From: Dioscorea cayenensis subsp. rotundata
Taxonomy: Eukaryota; Streptophyta; Magnoliopsida; Dioscoreales; Dioscoreaceae
Reading direction: 5' to 3'
Length of the DNA: 64,000 nucleotides
NCBI RefSeq assembly: GCF_009730915.1
Contig: NC_052474.1
Span: 6,235,501-6,299,500 of the forward strand
Shown in pieces: positions 1 through 12,200 of this stretch (the stretch's first letter is position 1; each line of letters starts with the position of its first letter). The notes under the pieces are model-generated. The model made no database searches. It saw only the letters and a list, made by a program, of their open reading frames with translations, and had not been told where the DNA came from. Made by a program: the position numbers and the translations under genes.

Positions 1-1519
1 TTTCGGAGTCTTGGTTTATCTCATGTCTCTGAGATAAGTAGATAACAACTTCCGCTTCAACATGGAAGGTGTGGGAGCTCAAGAAAATAATAAAGCTTGC
101 CTCAGCACTGCACATCTCCACTTCACTTTTGTTCTACATCAATTCCACTCAACTGATCTTTTGCACCAAAGGACATTAATCATCCTCAAGAACACGGAAG
201 ACATCAGAGGTAAAGTACTGGTGACGTTCAGGAATTTCCACTGTTTCGACCAATTTTTATTATTTGCATGAAAGTTGAGCCACCTAACCTTACTGCAGAT
301 ATCAGAGGCAGCTATAAGGCAGATAAAAATTATGTTTTTTTTTTCCTCTTTTTTATATGAGTTAATTTCCAAGTTCTCATAAATTTTCTCAGTTTATAGT
401 TCATATGAAAGTCAAGAACTTGTGGGTGCATGCGTTTCTTATACTGTCACCAGAGAGAAACAGGCGTCCGTTTGTCTAACCATGGATTGTGGACATGTGT
501 TTCCTCAGTTTGGGCGGTTAAAGGGTAAATCCAACCAGGCATGATTTCTCGGCATGCCGAGATATAATTACTTACATTTTTACTTTTTATTTGATATCAA
601 ATTTCCCTGGGTATGTCATTGAGAATTGCAGAATTTGCCAGAGCTTCAGTTTCAATTCTTTTCCCCCCAAAAATTGTTCTCAAAACTCATAAAGGAGTCC
701 ATTGAAATTATAAGAATAATGAGATAAGAACGGAGGGTTGAGGGAATATTTTTTAAATGTTATGTTGAAGTAAAAAAAATTTATTAGAGTTGATCATATT
801 TTGATTTAATTAATATTATTTTTTATATTTATTAATATTAATGTGTTCTAAAATTAATATTAAATATATTCATTTACAAAATTATTTTTTTTTATAATAA
901 AAAAGTTATTTTTTTTATAACATATAAGCTTGTAATTTATCAAGTTGTATGGTTGGGGATATCGAATATTCCCAAATGCATGATCCCAATACTAGTGAAT
1001 TCTTCCCCATTTGAGATTAACTCATTGAATTTTCTTCATATATATACATATATGATATGATTTGTGGAGATTGTCACCTTATGGACTTGTATTCCTGTGT
1101 TAAAAGAACATTATAAAGTGGGGAAAAGATAATTTTGGAATATATTAACGAATAAATCAATAACTTTATCTTCAACTTTAATTTTCTACATATTCTTAAT
1201 TTAGGTCACAATTAATCTCGGAGAGGAAAGAGAAACAATCTTATGAAGGGTCAAGGGTGGTTACAATCAACTTTTCATCTGTCTAGTTAATAAAATTAAT
1301 CAAGTTACTAAAACATCCTCAAGCATCAAAAAGGTCAGAGGTTATCTAAAATTTAAAAGTTTCAGGGAGTTCAATGAAAAAATTAAAAAAAATCCCATCT
1401 TACATAAAAACCCAGGAAAAATACTAAAATAGTACTCGGCCCTTTGGAAACAGCAACGCAGTGAATTCCAAATTTTCTATAGATCTCGAGCGAAGCCAAA
1501 GCAGCGCCCCTCGAGTGGA
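1..1519. other. Intergenic / PHF1 upstream region
   Basis: No supported gene. The stretch is AT-rich with poly-T and poly-A tracts, and short open frames near 62-372 show no family features. It probably holds the promoter and 5' leader of the PHF1 gene that starts at 1520, and bases 1-700 could be the 3' flank of a gene outside the window. Confidence 0.6.
964..971. promoter_or_regulatory. P1BS-like palindrome GAATATTC upstream of PHF1
   Basis: GAATATTC fits the P1BS consensus GNATATNC bound by PHR1-type MYB factors, the master regulators of phosphate starvation. It lies about 550 bp upstream of the PHF1 start codon. The match is seen directly. Function is inferred from PHF1 being a phosphate-starvation gene; a short AT-rich palindrome can also occur by chance here. 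Confidence 0.45.
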
Positions 1520-4500
1520 ATGGCAAAGGGAAGGCGAGAGATCCCTCCGAGCTGCAAGACCTATGGCTTCCCCATCTACTGCGCCGCCTGGGCTCCTCTC
1601 CCTCATCTCTCCCCCTCCCCCACAGAAGGAGAGGAAGAAGAAGGAGAAGAAACACGAGAACAAGGAGAAGAACCCTGCCTGATTGCTGTCTTGGGCGGTG
1701 GCGGAGGGGAGGGACACAGTGGTATTCCCAATGTTCTCCTCCTCTCCCGATTTGATGTTCCCGCTTTATCTCTCTCTGATCAGCCGGTAATTGCTCATCA
1801 TCGTCTTCGGATTGTTGAGGAGTGGTTGGGTTTTTGTGTTTATGGATTTTGGGGTTTCAGGTGTCCAAGATTGTTACTGATGATAACGTGCCTTATCGGA
1901 TGGCCGTGCACCCCCGGGGCGATGGCATCATCTGCGCCTTCCCAAAGGATTGCAGGTTTGAATCCCCCCTTTTCTGTTGCATAATTAGGGTGTGTTTTGA
2001 TTGTGGTTAGAGAGAAAGAAAGAAAAGGTTTTGTATCTCAATCCAGAGACAAAAGTAATCTCATTGCCCAAAGCTCAGTTCACTGTACTTGTGGTTACTT
2101 CTTTACTTCATACTGTTTCTAGTGAATTCACCAGTATTCAATGACGCTTATTACAGTGTGATTATGAATATGTTATTGTTTCTCAAGTTGTTGTGATTGC
2201 ATGAGCATTCATGTTCAAAAGCATTGGTTCAAATGATTTGCAACTGTCAATTGATTTTGGTCAAACAATCTAAAACCACTTGTTCCAATGTTTGCCAATG
2301 AAGGATTATAGAACATGATATATCTTCTAATAATTTGTCTTCATTGATAAGGGAAGGAAATGTCTTTGCATTCCCTTTAATTTGTTAGAATGAGTTGTTT
2401 TTTATTTTAGACTTGAGCATTTCTATTTAAAGATTTTAGACTGTAAATTAATAATCTCAGAACCTGTGGTTATCTTGAAATTATCATGTAGATATGTATG
2501 TCATATTACCTTCATTTGTTAATTGCACTCCAAATCTGTATTAGGTTAAAATGATTATCAAATATGGCATCATAATTGCAGTGTTATGTGCCTAAGTAAT
2601 ATCTTAAAATTTTAACAGCATTATCTGAATTTAAACACAGTTCAGTTCAAGAATCTTGCTTGTGAAATTTTTTTGTTTTTAGTTTTTTTATAGTTTTGTG
2701 GGCTCATCTGGTTTTGGTCAGCACGACATGATATTGATAATGCACCTTTGTGATTCTTCAATGAATAATGCTTTTGATTCTTCTTTGAATCCTTACAAAT
2801 ATGCGGCATTATTATAGTTGCTCAACTTTATGAATCTGATTTTCCTATAGGTGGTTTGTGTGGAATTTTCCACATAAAAAAGTTTATAAACCGGCTCTGA
2901 AATCATCTGAGCAGAAGTTAACAAAGTTGGAAGGTGTGGGACTGCAGTTGGCATTAGCATTTAATGCAGAGGGTTCTATACTTGCAGCTGGTGGTGAGGT
3001 AGTTGGCTTTCAAATTTTTGTTTCATTCATTTAATGATCCAAATGTGAACTGGTATGTGTGTGTGTGTATGTGTGTGTGTGTGTGTGTGTGCTGGGTGTG
3101 TCACAAAAAAGGGTCATTAAGCAAATAAAGAGGACCTAGATATAAACAGCATAATTGCAGTAAGATGGATGACATGGTATTGAGAGCCTGACCATGTAAA
3201 AGCTAAAGAGCATGATGGAAAATGATATAGGGCATTCAAGATGTGCTGGCATCATAATCTAATTTAAGCTACTTGTTCAATTAATGAATGTTGGGTTTTC
3301 TGAAATTTTGGAGAAAATCCTATTGAGATATAATATAAGAACAGCATTTCAGTTTTGTATGTGCTGGTTAGTTTCTGCTGCTTCTTTTGTTCCTGTTTTT
3401 TGGGTTCTCCCCTTAAGCTCCTATGTTCTAAGATATGGTTTCATACTACTATTAGCAGGAGGGTTTACTTGATTTGATATCTGCTTCATGCAGGATGGGC
3501 ATTTGAGGGTTTTCAAGTGGCCAAGCATGGAAATAATTCTATATGAGACTGATGTTCATGCAACTGTTAAGGATTTGGCTTTCAGGTGGACAGTTGGTTT
3601 AGTAATATATTATGGATTACTGTTATATAACTTGTCTGCATCTCTTTGATATTGCTCATTCTAGTAAATTACATTTTGTTTTTCAGCTTTGATGCAAAAT
3701 TTCTTGTATCTTTGGGGAATAGTGGTCCTTGCAGAGTATGGGATCTGACTTCTTCAAAAATTGCAGCCAGTCTTTCACGGGAAGATGTAAGCATTTTTTT
3801 CCTCCTGATTTTGAGTATATAGTGCTTCCATATTCTGGATTTATTAGTGCGGTGACAAGGACTATACGCTGTGCTTGATTAGTAGAGTTTGTTAGATAAG
3901 GTCAGCATTATCACTGATTTTTGCATGGTTCAGGGCGAAGTCTTTGGCTTTTGTAAGTTCAGTCGACATGCTGACAATACTCAACTCTTATACATTACTG
4001 CTATGCATGGTAATATTCCAAAAACTTTTGCAATTTTTTTTTTTTCCGAATTCTTATAATTAAGCTGATCCATTGGTTAGAACTGCAAATGCAGGTGACT
4101 ATGGAAAAATAATAATTTGGAACACTGACTCTTGGAAGAGAATTAGTACAAAAAAGATAATTCGTGATGCAATTTCGGCTTTCAATGTTTCAACTGATGG
4201 TAAACTCCTTGCAATGTAAGTAAGATTTTTTTCATGGTTGCTCATACATCAGGCTTGTTTCATCCACAATGTTCAGTTGCTTTGTTACAGTGTCAGTATG
4301 ATCATACTTCTCTCTTTTGTCCTTTCACATTTTAATTATAATTTGCTACCAACTTCATCGGCTATTACATGTTTCCTATATGTAAAATTCTTACACTTCA
4401 ACCAAGAGTTTCAAGACTTATGATGGATGGATCACCAGCATCATTTCAGCCTTAATGGTTATGTTCATGTTGGAATATGAGTTTATGCAGAATGACTTCG

Positions 4501-5252
4501 TATCAGAAATCTAAGGACACCATTTCTGTTTTCCTTTTGTTTTAGTTCTATCTAGAACACTTTTTGATGTAACATTTTGAGGATAGTTTTTTGATGTATG
4601 GGAATTCATACTGTTTGCGTTTCTGATTCACATTCCATTTTTCTGAAGCAATGATGGTGCTATTTGCATATATTTATACCGGTATATGTTTTAATTAAGT
4701 TAATGTAGTATTACAATTCCATGCGGGGAATTATATGAAAATTTTCAAAAAATTAACCTCTGATGTGTTAAATCTCCAGTGGAACAGTTGAAGGAGATGT
4801 TTTAATCCTCAACTCCTCTAATATGGGGGTGCAGATGAGGGTCAGGAAAGCACACCTTGGTATTGTTACTGCAGTAGTATTCTCCCAGGATTCAAGGTTA
4901 TTAACTGTTATGCATAACTTCATCATAAAAAAATGAACTCCATATCCAAGAGGAGAACAGATTCAAATTTTATTTTTATTTTTATTTTTCCAGGTTTTTG
5001 ATATCAGCATCATTTGATTCGACTGCACGTGTGATACCTGTTGAGAGCAAAACGAAAAAAGGTATTTTGATCATCAGTTCCCTGGTTCTTCAGTTGATGA
5101 AAAAGGTTTCCATATTTTTGTGTGATCTGATTGTCATATCATTGTTTTGGACAGGCTTGAATGTTTGGCTGATCATTTTTGTTATTTTGGTGGCCATGAT
5201 GGCCTATTATTATATAAACCGGAAGGAGGTTCTGAAAGGATGGGGTATTTGA
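1520..5252 (+). CDS. PHF1: PHOSPHATE TRANSPORTER TRAFFIC FACILITATOR 1-like (SEC12-related WD40 protein)
   Basis: Ten exons: 1520-1786, 1861-1955, 2851-2998, 3494-3585, 3687-3786, 3934-4009, 4095-4215, 4780-4896, 4994-5061, 5155-5252. All introns are GT-AG and all phases close, giving 393 aa, close to Arabidopsis PHF1. The N-terminus has the family signature GGGGEGHSGIPN followed by VPYRMAVHPRGDGIICAFPK. WD40-like blades fill the middle (AGGEDGHLRVFKWPS, NSGPCRVWDLTSSK, GTVEGDVLI), and a single membrane segment lies at the C-terminus (about residues 363-384, LNVWLIIFVILVAMMAYYYI). PHF1 is an ER protein related to the SEC12 exchange factor; it helps PHT1 phosphate transporters leave the ER for the plasma membrane and is thought to have lost exchange-factor activity. 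The start is the first in-frame ATG before the conserved region; the first 30 residues are poorly conserved, so the start is less certain. A possible polyadenylation signal AATAAA is at 5529-5534. Confidence 0.93.
3054..3091. repeat. (TG)n microsatellite in PHF1 intron 3
   Basis: Dinucleotide TG tract with one TA interruption, shortly after the splice donor that follows 2998. It is a likely length-polymorphic marker with no coding effect. Confidence 0.9.
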
Positions 5253-6152
5253 TGATGCCAAGTTAGCTTCATGAGTTGGTTCCTCTTCACGTATGGGTCT
5301 ATACTAAACTTAAGCCTGGCAAGCAACTGCATCCATAATACACATGAATATTTGTTTTGTTGATCTAACTTCGCCATAAAAATTTTCGGATTTTGTGCAT
5401 ATATTTATAGAGCTTGCTAGATTTATGTAAATTTATCAGTCTGTTTTGGTGGTACCTTTACTATTCCAAATTTAATTAAGTTGCTGAGATGATTTACTTA
5501 CTGTGGCTGGTGATGAGTGATCTTATGCAATAAAACCAGAGTGCTTCATAAACAGGAGTTTTAACAGTTGATGGTAGATGTTCTTGGGAGGATTCTTTAA
5601 TCTACTTGTAAGGTGTTAATGGCGCTAATTGTTCTATTAAGCAGAGAAAAACTTAGAAATAAAAAGATGTTGTTCCCACTTGATTTTACTGAGGGATTTT
5701 ACAACTTCTTTCTTCTTTTAAATTATAGTCATTGCTGCTCTCTCCACTACCGAAGAAACAAAGGAAAAAATGAAATATAAATATAAATATATATATATAT
5801 ACGTATTAATGTATATTTATTTGTTTTTTAAAGTGTTATTTTTTCATTTTAGATCTAAAATAATTATAAAAAAATCTAAGAAATAATCCAAATGTTTTCC
5901 CAGAGAGGTAAAACAAACGTAAAATATTCAAGTCAAAAGCCAAAATCGCATGACAGCATGTCAGCACCAACACTCGAATGCATCGAGATCACTACTCTTG
6001 ATGTTTCAATTGCCTCGGGATCAGTATTCACTTACAGTAACCTTACTAATCTCACCGGGTGGTAACCCAATCAGACGGTGACCTTATCCAAATCCCTCCC
6101 GCTCTCCATCCCTCCCATTCGATCTCCATCACCGTCCCCTCAAGGCCGAGCA
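5253..6152. other. Intergenic between PHF1 and the uL13c gene
   Basis: Holds the PHF1 3' UTR and then a low-complexity AT stretch around 5770-5900. The last 100 bases before 6153 are C-rich with CT-rich runs, as expected of a plant 5' leader. No other gene is seen. Confidence 0.6.
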
Positions 6153-8199
6153 ATGGCGGCCACCATGCCCACTTCCTCCGCCTACCTCCCCTCCGCCCAC
6201 TCATCCACGGTCCCTCGTACTCCATTCCTCGGCGCCACCCTCGCCAAATCCTCTTTCCGACCTCTCCCCATGCCTGCAAAGCCCAATCTCCGAATCCGCT
6301 GTCAAAGAGTCCAGGTTCCCAGAGACCAGCGCTTCATGTTCGAGGAGTCCGAGATCAATGGCCCCGTAAGAATCCTGGGTGCTCTGAGTTCCAAATTCAT
6401 CATCATTGTTTTGTAGTACTAATCGAATCTCATAGTTTGCATCTCTTCCAGGATATTTGGAACAAGACCTGGTATCCCAAGGCGGCAGATCATATAACGT
6501 CGGAGAAAACGTGGTATATAGTCGATGCTACGGATAAGATTCTTGGGAGATTAGCCTCCACCATTGCTATCCATATAAGGGGGAAGAACCTTGCGACTTA
6601 TACTCCGAGTGTGGACATGGGTGCGTTTGTTATTGTGGTAAGTGAGCTCAAAGTTTTGATCTTTGATGGTCTCTTTGTGCTTTTAGATTTACATGCAGTT
6701 AAAGTGTTTGTTGAAATGCTTGAATGAAGGTGAATGCTGAGAAGGTTGCGGTTTCGGGAAAGAAGAGGACTCAAAAGCTTTACAGGAGGCATTCTGGTAG
6801 GCCTGGTGGTATGAAGATCGAAACTTTTGATCAGCTTCAGGTGAGAATTCCAGAGAGAATCGTCGAGCATGCTGTTCGTGGTATGCTTCCTAAAGGAAGG
6901 GTAAGTAGATGTTACTTGCTGTTATGTTACTTGTTGATGAATTGGCATGCAGGAGTAATAGCATGTATGTTCAGACATCACTGTAGGATGTATGTAGGGG
7001 CTGGTAAATTAAATGAGTAACTTGGAAGAAGCTCATGCCTTACTTGATTTATGCTTGAAATAATCAAAATTATTTCATGCCAAGCTTGAGAGGAGTTTTT
7101 ATTATTTAAGTTTGATCTAGTTGGGCATGCAGAATAGAATATTGTCATGATATGCAAAGTTTTTTGCTTTAGAACCCTTCCCATAGGAGGTTGGGGATTT
7201 TAATCTTGGAACTCGCTTCCTGGAGTTCAGCTTGTTTACAGCCCTGGAGATGATGCTGCAAACCTTCATGAATTTTTAATTCATCCCTACCAATATGAAA
7301 CTTCCTAAAGTTCAGATTGATCATTTAATAATTTTTGAATTAATTTTGAGCGAAGCTTGAGTATAGGTTGGCTCCTTCAAGTTTGATATAATCTGGCATA
7401 GCTTGGTGTTTTTAGATTTACTTTTCATATATAAGTACAAAATAGAATTTTGTCATAACATGCAAAGCAGTTAGAACCCATCCCTTAGGACGTCAGATCT
7501 TTCAATCTTGGGAAAAAACCATTGAGCCAAGTGTGAGGTGTCTCTTGTTTCCTTAAGCTCAGCTTGTTAACAGCCCTAGAGATAGCATTATTGACCTTCA
7601 TGATCTTCTGATTCATCTTCTCTGAACTCCCAGTGCTCAATTCTGCAATTTTAAATGGCGTGTTACTGTCTAGAGACACAAATGGCTTGTGAAATAGTGC
7701 ACAACATTTTTCTGGATGAATTTCTAATAAGGCCCTGTTAAAAAAAATTGGAGAATCATACTACCTTGGCCAAGGTTCTTCTACATTTATTCAGTTTTCT
7801 GGTTCAACTCAAATTAGGAATCTTTCACCTTCCTTTATTTCTCAATAATGATATTTTCTTCAGCTGCATTCAAGTCGGTATTTGTGCATTATGTCTTGGA
7901 AACCACCTTTGGTTTCATGAACAAGGGCATATCTAGACTGCATCTCATCATTGAACATTCTGCAATTTGGAAACACTGAGTTTATGCATCTCAATTTTTA
8001 GTTGAATTCAAGATTTGAACCAAAAAAAAAAAAACTCCTTCAACAATGAATCAATTTTCACTCCCTTTTCTTCTGCATGCAGCTCGGAAGAGAGTTATTC
8101 ACCCATCTCAAAGTATACAAAGGACCAGAACACCCACATGAAGCCCAAAAGCCAATCCCCTTACCAATAAGGGACAAGAGAATTCAAGCACAGAAGTAG
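6153..8199 (+). CDS. RPL13: Chloroplast 50S ribosomal protein L13 (uL13c)
   Basis: Four exons: 6153-6365, 6452-6637, 6730-6900, 8083-8199; GT-AG introns, phase 0 throughout, 228 aa. Residues 1 to about 50 are Ser/Thr/Pro-rich and lack acidic residues, as in a chloroplast transit peptide. The uL13 fold follows, with [18 protein letters not shown] (VDA and GRLAS motifs), [11 protein letters not shown], and [22 protein letters not shown]; the tail [13 protein letters not shown] matches plastid L13. The protein binds 23S rRNA in the large plastid ribosomal subunit. An in-frame ATG at 6078 would add 25 residues; 6153 is preferred because it gives the typical MAA start and a normal-length transit peptide. 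Intron 3 (1182 bp) carries an internal duplication. AATAAA at 8589-8594 is a possible polyadenylation signal. Confidence 0.95.
7060..7625. repeat. Diverged tandem duplication inside uL13c intron 3
   Basis: Two blocks of about 210-250 bp (roughly 7065-7265 and 7345-7610) share the ordered words AAGCTTGAG, AAGTTTGAT, AATAGAAT..TTGTCAT, ATGCAAAG, TTAGAACCC, CAGCTTGTT.ACAGCCCT.GAGAT and ACCTTCATGA. The copies differ by many substitutions and indels, so the duplication is old. Noncoding. Confidence 0.7.
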
Positions 8200-9243
8200 A
8201 CCTGATGAAACCTTGCTGGAGATGAGCATTGCCTCCTTGATGTGCTATCGATGTTTTGATTTTTCATAACCTCTGAAGAAAATACCGGAAAACTCTTTGC
8301 TCAGCTGCTGCTGCTGCTGCTTCTTTGTGATCTGTAAAAATACCTCAGCTGATCATTCTTGCTCTTTCTCTGTGAGTCTTGTCTTATGTTGTAGTTTATT
8401 TTTTTCTGTTATTTTGTAAGAGTGACACACACATTGGGTTCAAATTATCTTTGAGAAGTAGTGATTGTATGCAGAATTTAATGCCAATTGCATGTTATAA
8501 GTATTCTTGCCAGAGTGATGTTTTTGATTTTAATGGCTCAATGTCTGATGTTTATCAATAGTCCTCCATTTTCTTATTTTTAAGAACCAATAAATATGTA
8601 AAATTCAAAAGATTATTGGGGTTTTCAAATTTTTAAGGTATTTGTATGTTATCTATCTGCGACATAAATGAATAATGACAGGTGCTTTTCTGCAAAAACA
8701 AATATTTAAATCACAACAATCTACTGACAACATGATGCTAAAAATAGGTTAAGGAGAGAACAAATTAGTACAAACACTTAAAGTTTTCATAGTTATGCCA
8801 ATGACCTAGTACAATACCTTTCTCTTTGGATTGATAGAACACCAATGAGAACCCTAAAATCTTATAAACTAATACATGGGTTGAACTAAATCAGATCAGC
8901 GCAAATTTATGGTTGTCTACCTAAAATTGAATCACATGTTTAAATTCTTAACATTTCTGTCTGATGAAATGGAGCTCAAATTGACAACTATGTAAAGATA
9001 ATTAGAAATGCTTAACATTAAGCTCAAGCCTCAGAGATACTCTTGTCGAAGCAGTTCCTGCAGCAAAACAAAGCATATATACATTGTTTTTATTTTTTTA
9101 TTTTTAAACTAAAATTGCATGATAGGCTTTCTTCCACCATTCTGGTTTCTGTTAATGAACATTTCTATGTAACTATAGATAAAGGTTCAATATTCACAAC
9201 ATTTCAGTTATCTCTATGGAATTTCTGACCTTGGATGCCACAA
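8200..9243. other. Convergent intergenic region
   Basis: Lies between the 3' end of uL13c (plus) and the 3' end of the receptor kinase gene (minus), so it should hold two facing 3' UTRs. A short CTG/CTT-rich run is at about 8305-8322. No further gene is supported. Confidence 0.6.
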
Positions 9244-12200
9244 TCAGCCTGATATACTGCTGATTTCCATAACCTCATCATCGTCGAGGGCTGAATAAAA
9301 CTCTCTCATTTCATTAATTGCCAGAGCTCCGGCCGGATAGTGCCAGGAATTTCTTCCACTTCCAAAAGAACTTGTTCCAATGGTTGAGAATCTCAGGGTA
9401 GAAAGCAGAGGCTGAACTGACTTGTGCCCTTCGAGCATACTCACTACATCGGCCATTCTAGGCCTGAGTGTTGGTGATGCATTGAGACACACTAGAGCCA
9501 CATTTATCATCAGCATTGCCTCTTCCTCAGGATACTCCTTTTCCAGGTTAGGATCCATCAACGCTAGAATAGTCCCTTTCTCTTGAAGATCATAAGCCTG
9601 GAGAGCAAGGAGGTTGTAAGTAGAACATAAAGAAAAACATAATTATGTAGTTTGCTAATTTAGTTCCATCTGGTAGAGATTCTTTGGTTATAAAAGGTGA
9701 TTGTTCAGTAAAAATGAACTTAAAGAAACTTCAAATTATAGTTCTTATTAGAAGCCCTTTTCAAATGTCTTGTTTTAAAAAAGAGCCTTTTCAAGCCCAA
9801 CACACTAAGCATGCCCTACGCCTGTCATTAATGAAGAAATCTAAAGATTACGAGTTCTACCCAATCAAGCAAATAACCAAAATTTTCCATGGGCCTGTAA
9901 CTTGTGCTGCTCATCCCACTGACAATCTCCAAACCAACTACCCCAAAGCTGTAAACATCTGCTTTGTCAGTCAAATAGCCTCGCATTGCGTATTCCGGAG
10001 CCATGTAGCCTCTGCGTAATTTAAGGTCATGAAAACAACATTGCAATAGTAGTAGTAGTAGTAATTAAACTATTATTTTGATGCACAAGTAATGAGATTT
10101 TTTCAATTTACCATTCCTATTGTAGATCAAGATTCAAACAACATTGAAGAATTTATCAAGCATATTAAGAATCCAGGAAGCAATAAATAAAAAAATCTGA
10201 ATCCAGCAGCACTTTTGTGGTTACCGTGAGACACCAAGACAAGTAACTGATACCACTATTCAACAAGAATTAAAAGTTAAAAGTATGAGAAATGAAGCCC
10301 TGTTATCATTTGAATGAACACAAGTTGTCACCTGAAGTAAATCATGCTTGTGTCCTTACTCAGCAAAATTCAGGATAACTAGTACTCTCAATGAAACCAA
10401 TTTTCAACTGAGCATCTTGTAAGTAAAGTTGGTTAACCGTTGAAATAGTTAAAAATCTCAGAATCTATCCTCAAATCCTCCATTATCAGTAACATTCAAC
10501 CATATCATTTTGAAATAGTAACTAATAGAATGGTTCCACAATATTTCATTTTGAAAGAGGCATAAAATTTCGGCTTTCGATTGAGAGAAGGAAAATCAGA
10601 TTGAACGAAAAAAAAACTCACATTGTTCCAGCCACTCTAGTGCTGATATGGCTGCGTCCATCTTCACCAAGCTTAGCCAAACCAAAATCAGATATTTTTG
10701 CATTAAGATCTCTGTCAAGCAACACATTGCTAGCCTTAATATCTCTGTGAACAATCTTTAGCCTGGATGCATTATGGAGGTATGCCAATCCTTTGGCTAT
10801 TCCAAGGTAAATCTTCTGCCTTGTTGGCCAATTTAACTTCAGTACTGTTCGCGGTTGGTAACCTGTGAAGCACATCAGTAACTGTATGGAATGATGAAGC
10901 AACAAGAATGCAGATCAAATAGTAAATGTAATTTTTCAGTTTACTCTTACCAAATAGAGCATGTGCAAGGCTATTATTTTCCATATATTCATAAATCAGC
11001 AATAACTGATTTCCTTCTGTGCAACATCCATAAAGCCTCACAAGGTTTGGATGTTGTAATGTAGAAATTAAACCTATTTCATTCACAAATTCTCGGTTCC
11101 CTTGCTTAGACCTTGAAGAAAGCTGCTTCACAGCAATTATTGTTCCATCTGATAGAGTACCCTGTATTTAAAAATAAAAGGACAATAAAGAAAAACTTAT
11201 TTTGCTTTTCACATAGCAGTATACTACTGTCTCAGGAAAACTAGCAAGTTGTAAAAGATTGATACTTTGTAAACAGTGCCAAAACCACCTTCCCCAATCT
11301 TGTTCAGTGGATCGAAGTTATTTGTCGCTATCTTAATTTGTTTCAATGTGAAGGGACCAGCTTGCAGATGATCAAGTCTTAGCTCTGCTCAGAAGTCAGA
11401 ATGCAGTTTTTGATTTTTAGTAAGCATCATATTGCCAAGAATATTAATCTTGCACCCAAAAAAAAAAAACATATGCATAAATTGCACAGTATAATGTGTG
11501 TTTCATTCTATCTGTAGGAGAAACTACGGCAAACTAGTGAGCAGGCAGAAACATGCTTAAAACACAATTGCTGTTCCATTGGAACATTCTAACACTAGGT
11601 CAGTTATATCCTGCATATCAGTTCCACATTGAAAAAGAAAGAATATGGAACTCAAGGGTGAAATTGATGATTTGATAGCAATTGCTGCATATAAACAGCC
11701 AGGTCACCATGCATGTTTTGTCTTCTACCGTAATCAGTTATTTAAAACAATATTTCAGAAAAGTTTCATACTGTTCATATCTTTGTCGTATTCGCCTTAT
11801 TTTTTTGTTTAGCTACCAATATTAAATGCATTATGAACAATTAGCAGATAATTTTCTGTCATATTTGCTCTTTTTATATCGAGTGCTAAGATTTCCTAGG
11901 CTCTAATTTTAGCTTATGCTGATACTAAGAGAAGTGTTTGCATGCTGTTCAAAGGTTCCTAGATTGAAGAAGATGGATGAAACTTAAAATAGATCAGGAT
12001 CAGTATGCAAAAATCAGCATTTCAAAGAGATATCTACATAAAAATCTTTAATAATTTATTTTGATAGAACGCAATATTTGAATGTTTGACATTTTGTTAT
12101 GGAAGATGGGAAACGGGAGAAGCATAATAGTTTGCACCTGAAAACAGAAGCTTTAAGTTAATAAACCTAAGGGATTACTTCATTGGCTTGAAAAACTAAA

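Noticed and set aside
1383-1717. Antisense and alternative frames near the PHF1 start
   Set aside because: Shadows of the GC-rich first exon of PHF1; the 1520 frame joins the conserved GGGGEGHSGIPN motif and the downstream exons.
8303-8322. Trinucleotide CTG expansion
   Set aside because: Only four to five units in a 3' UTR; not remarkable.
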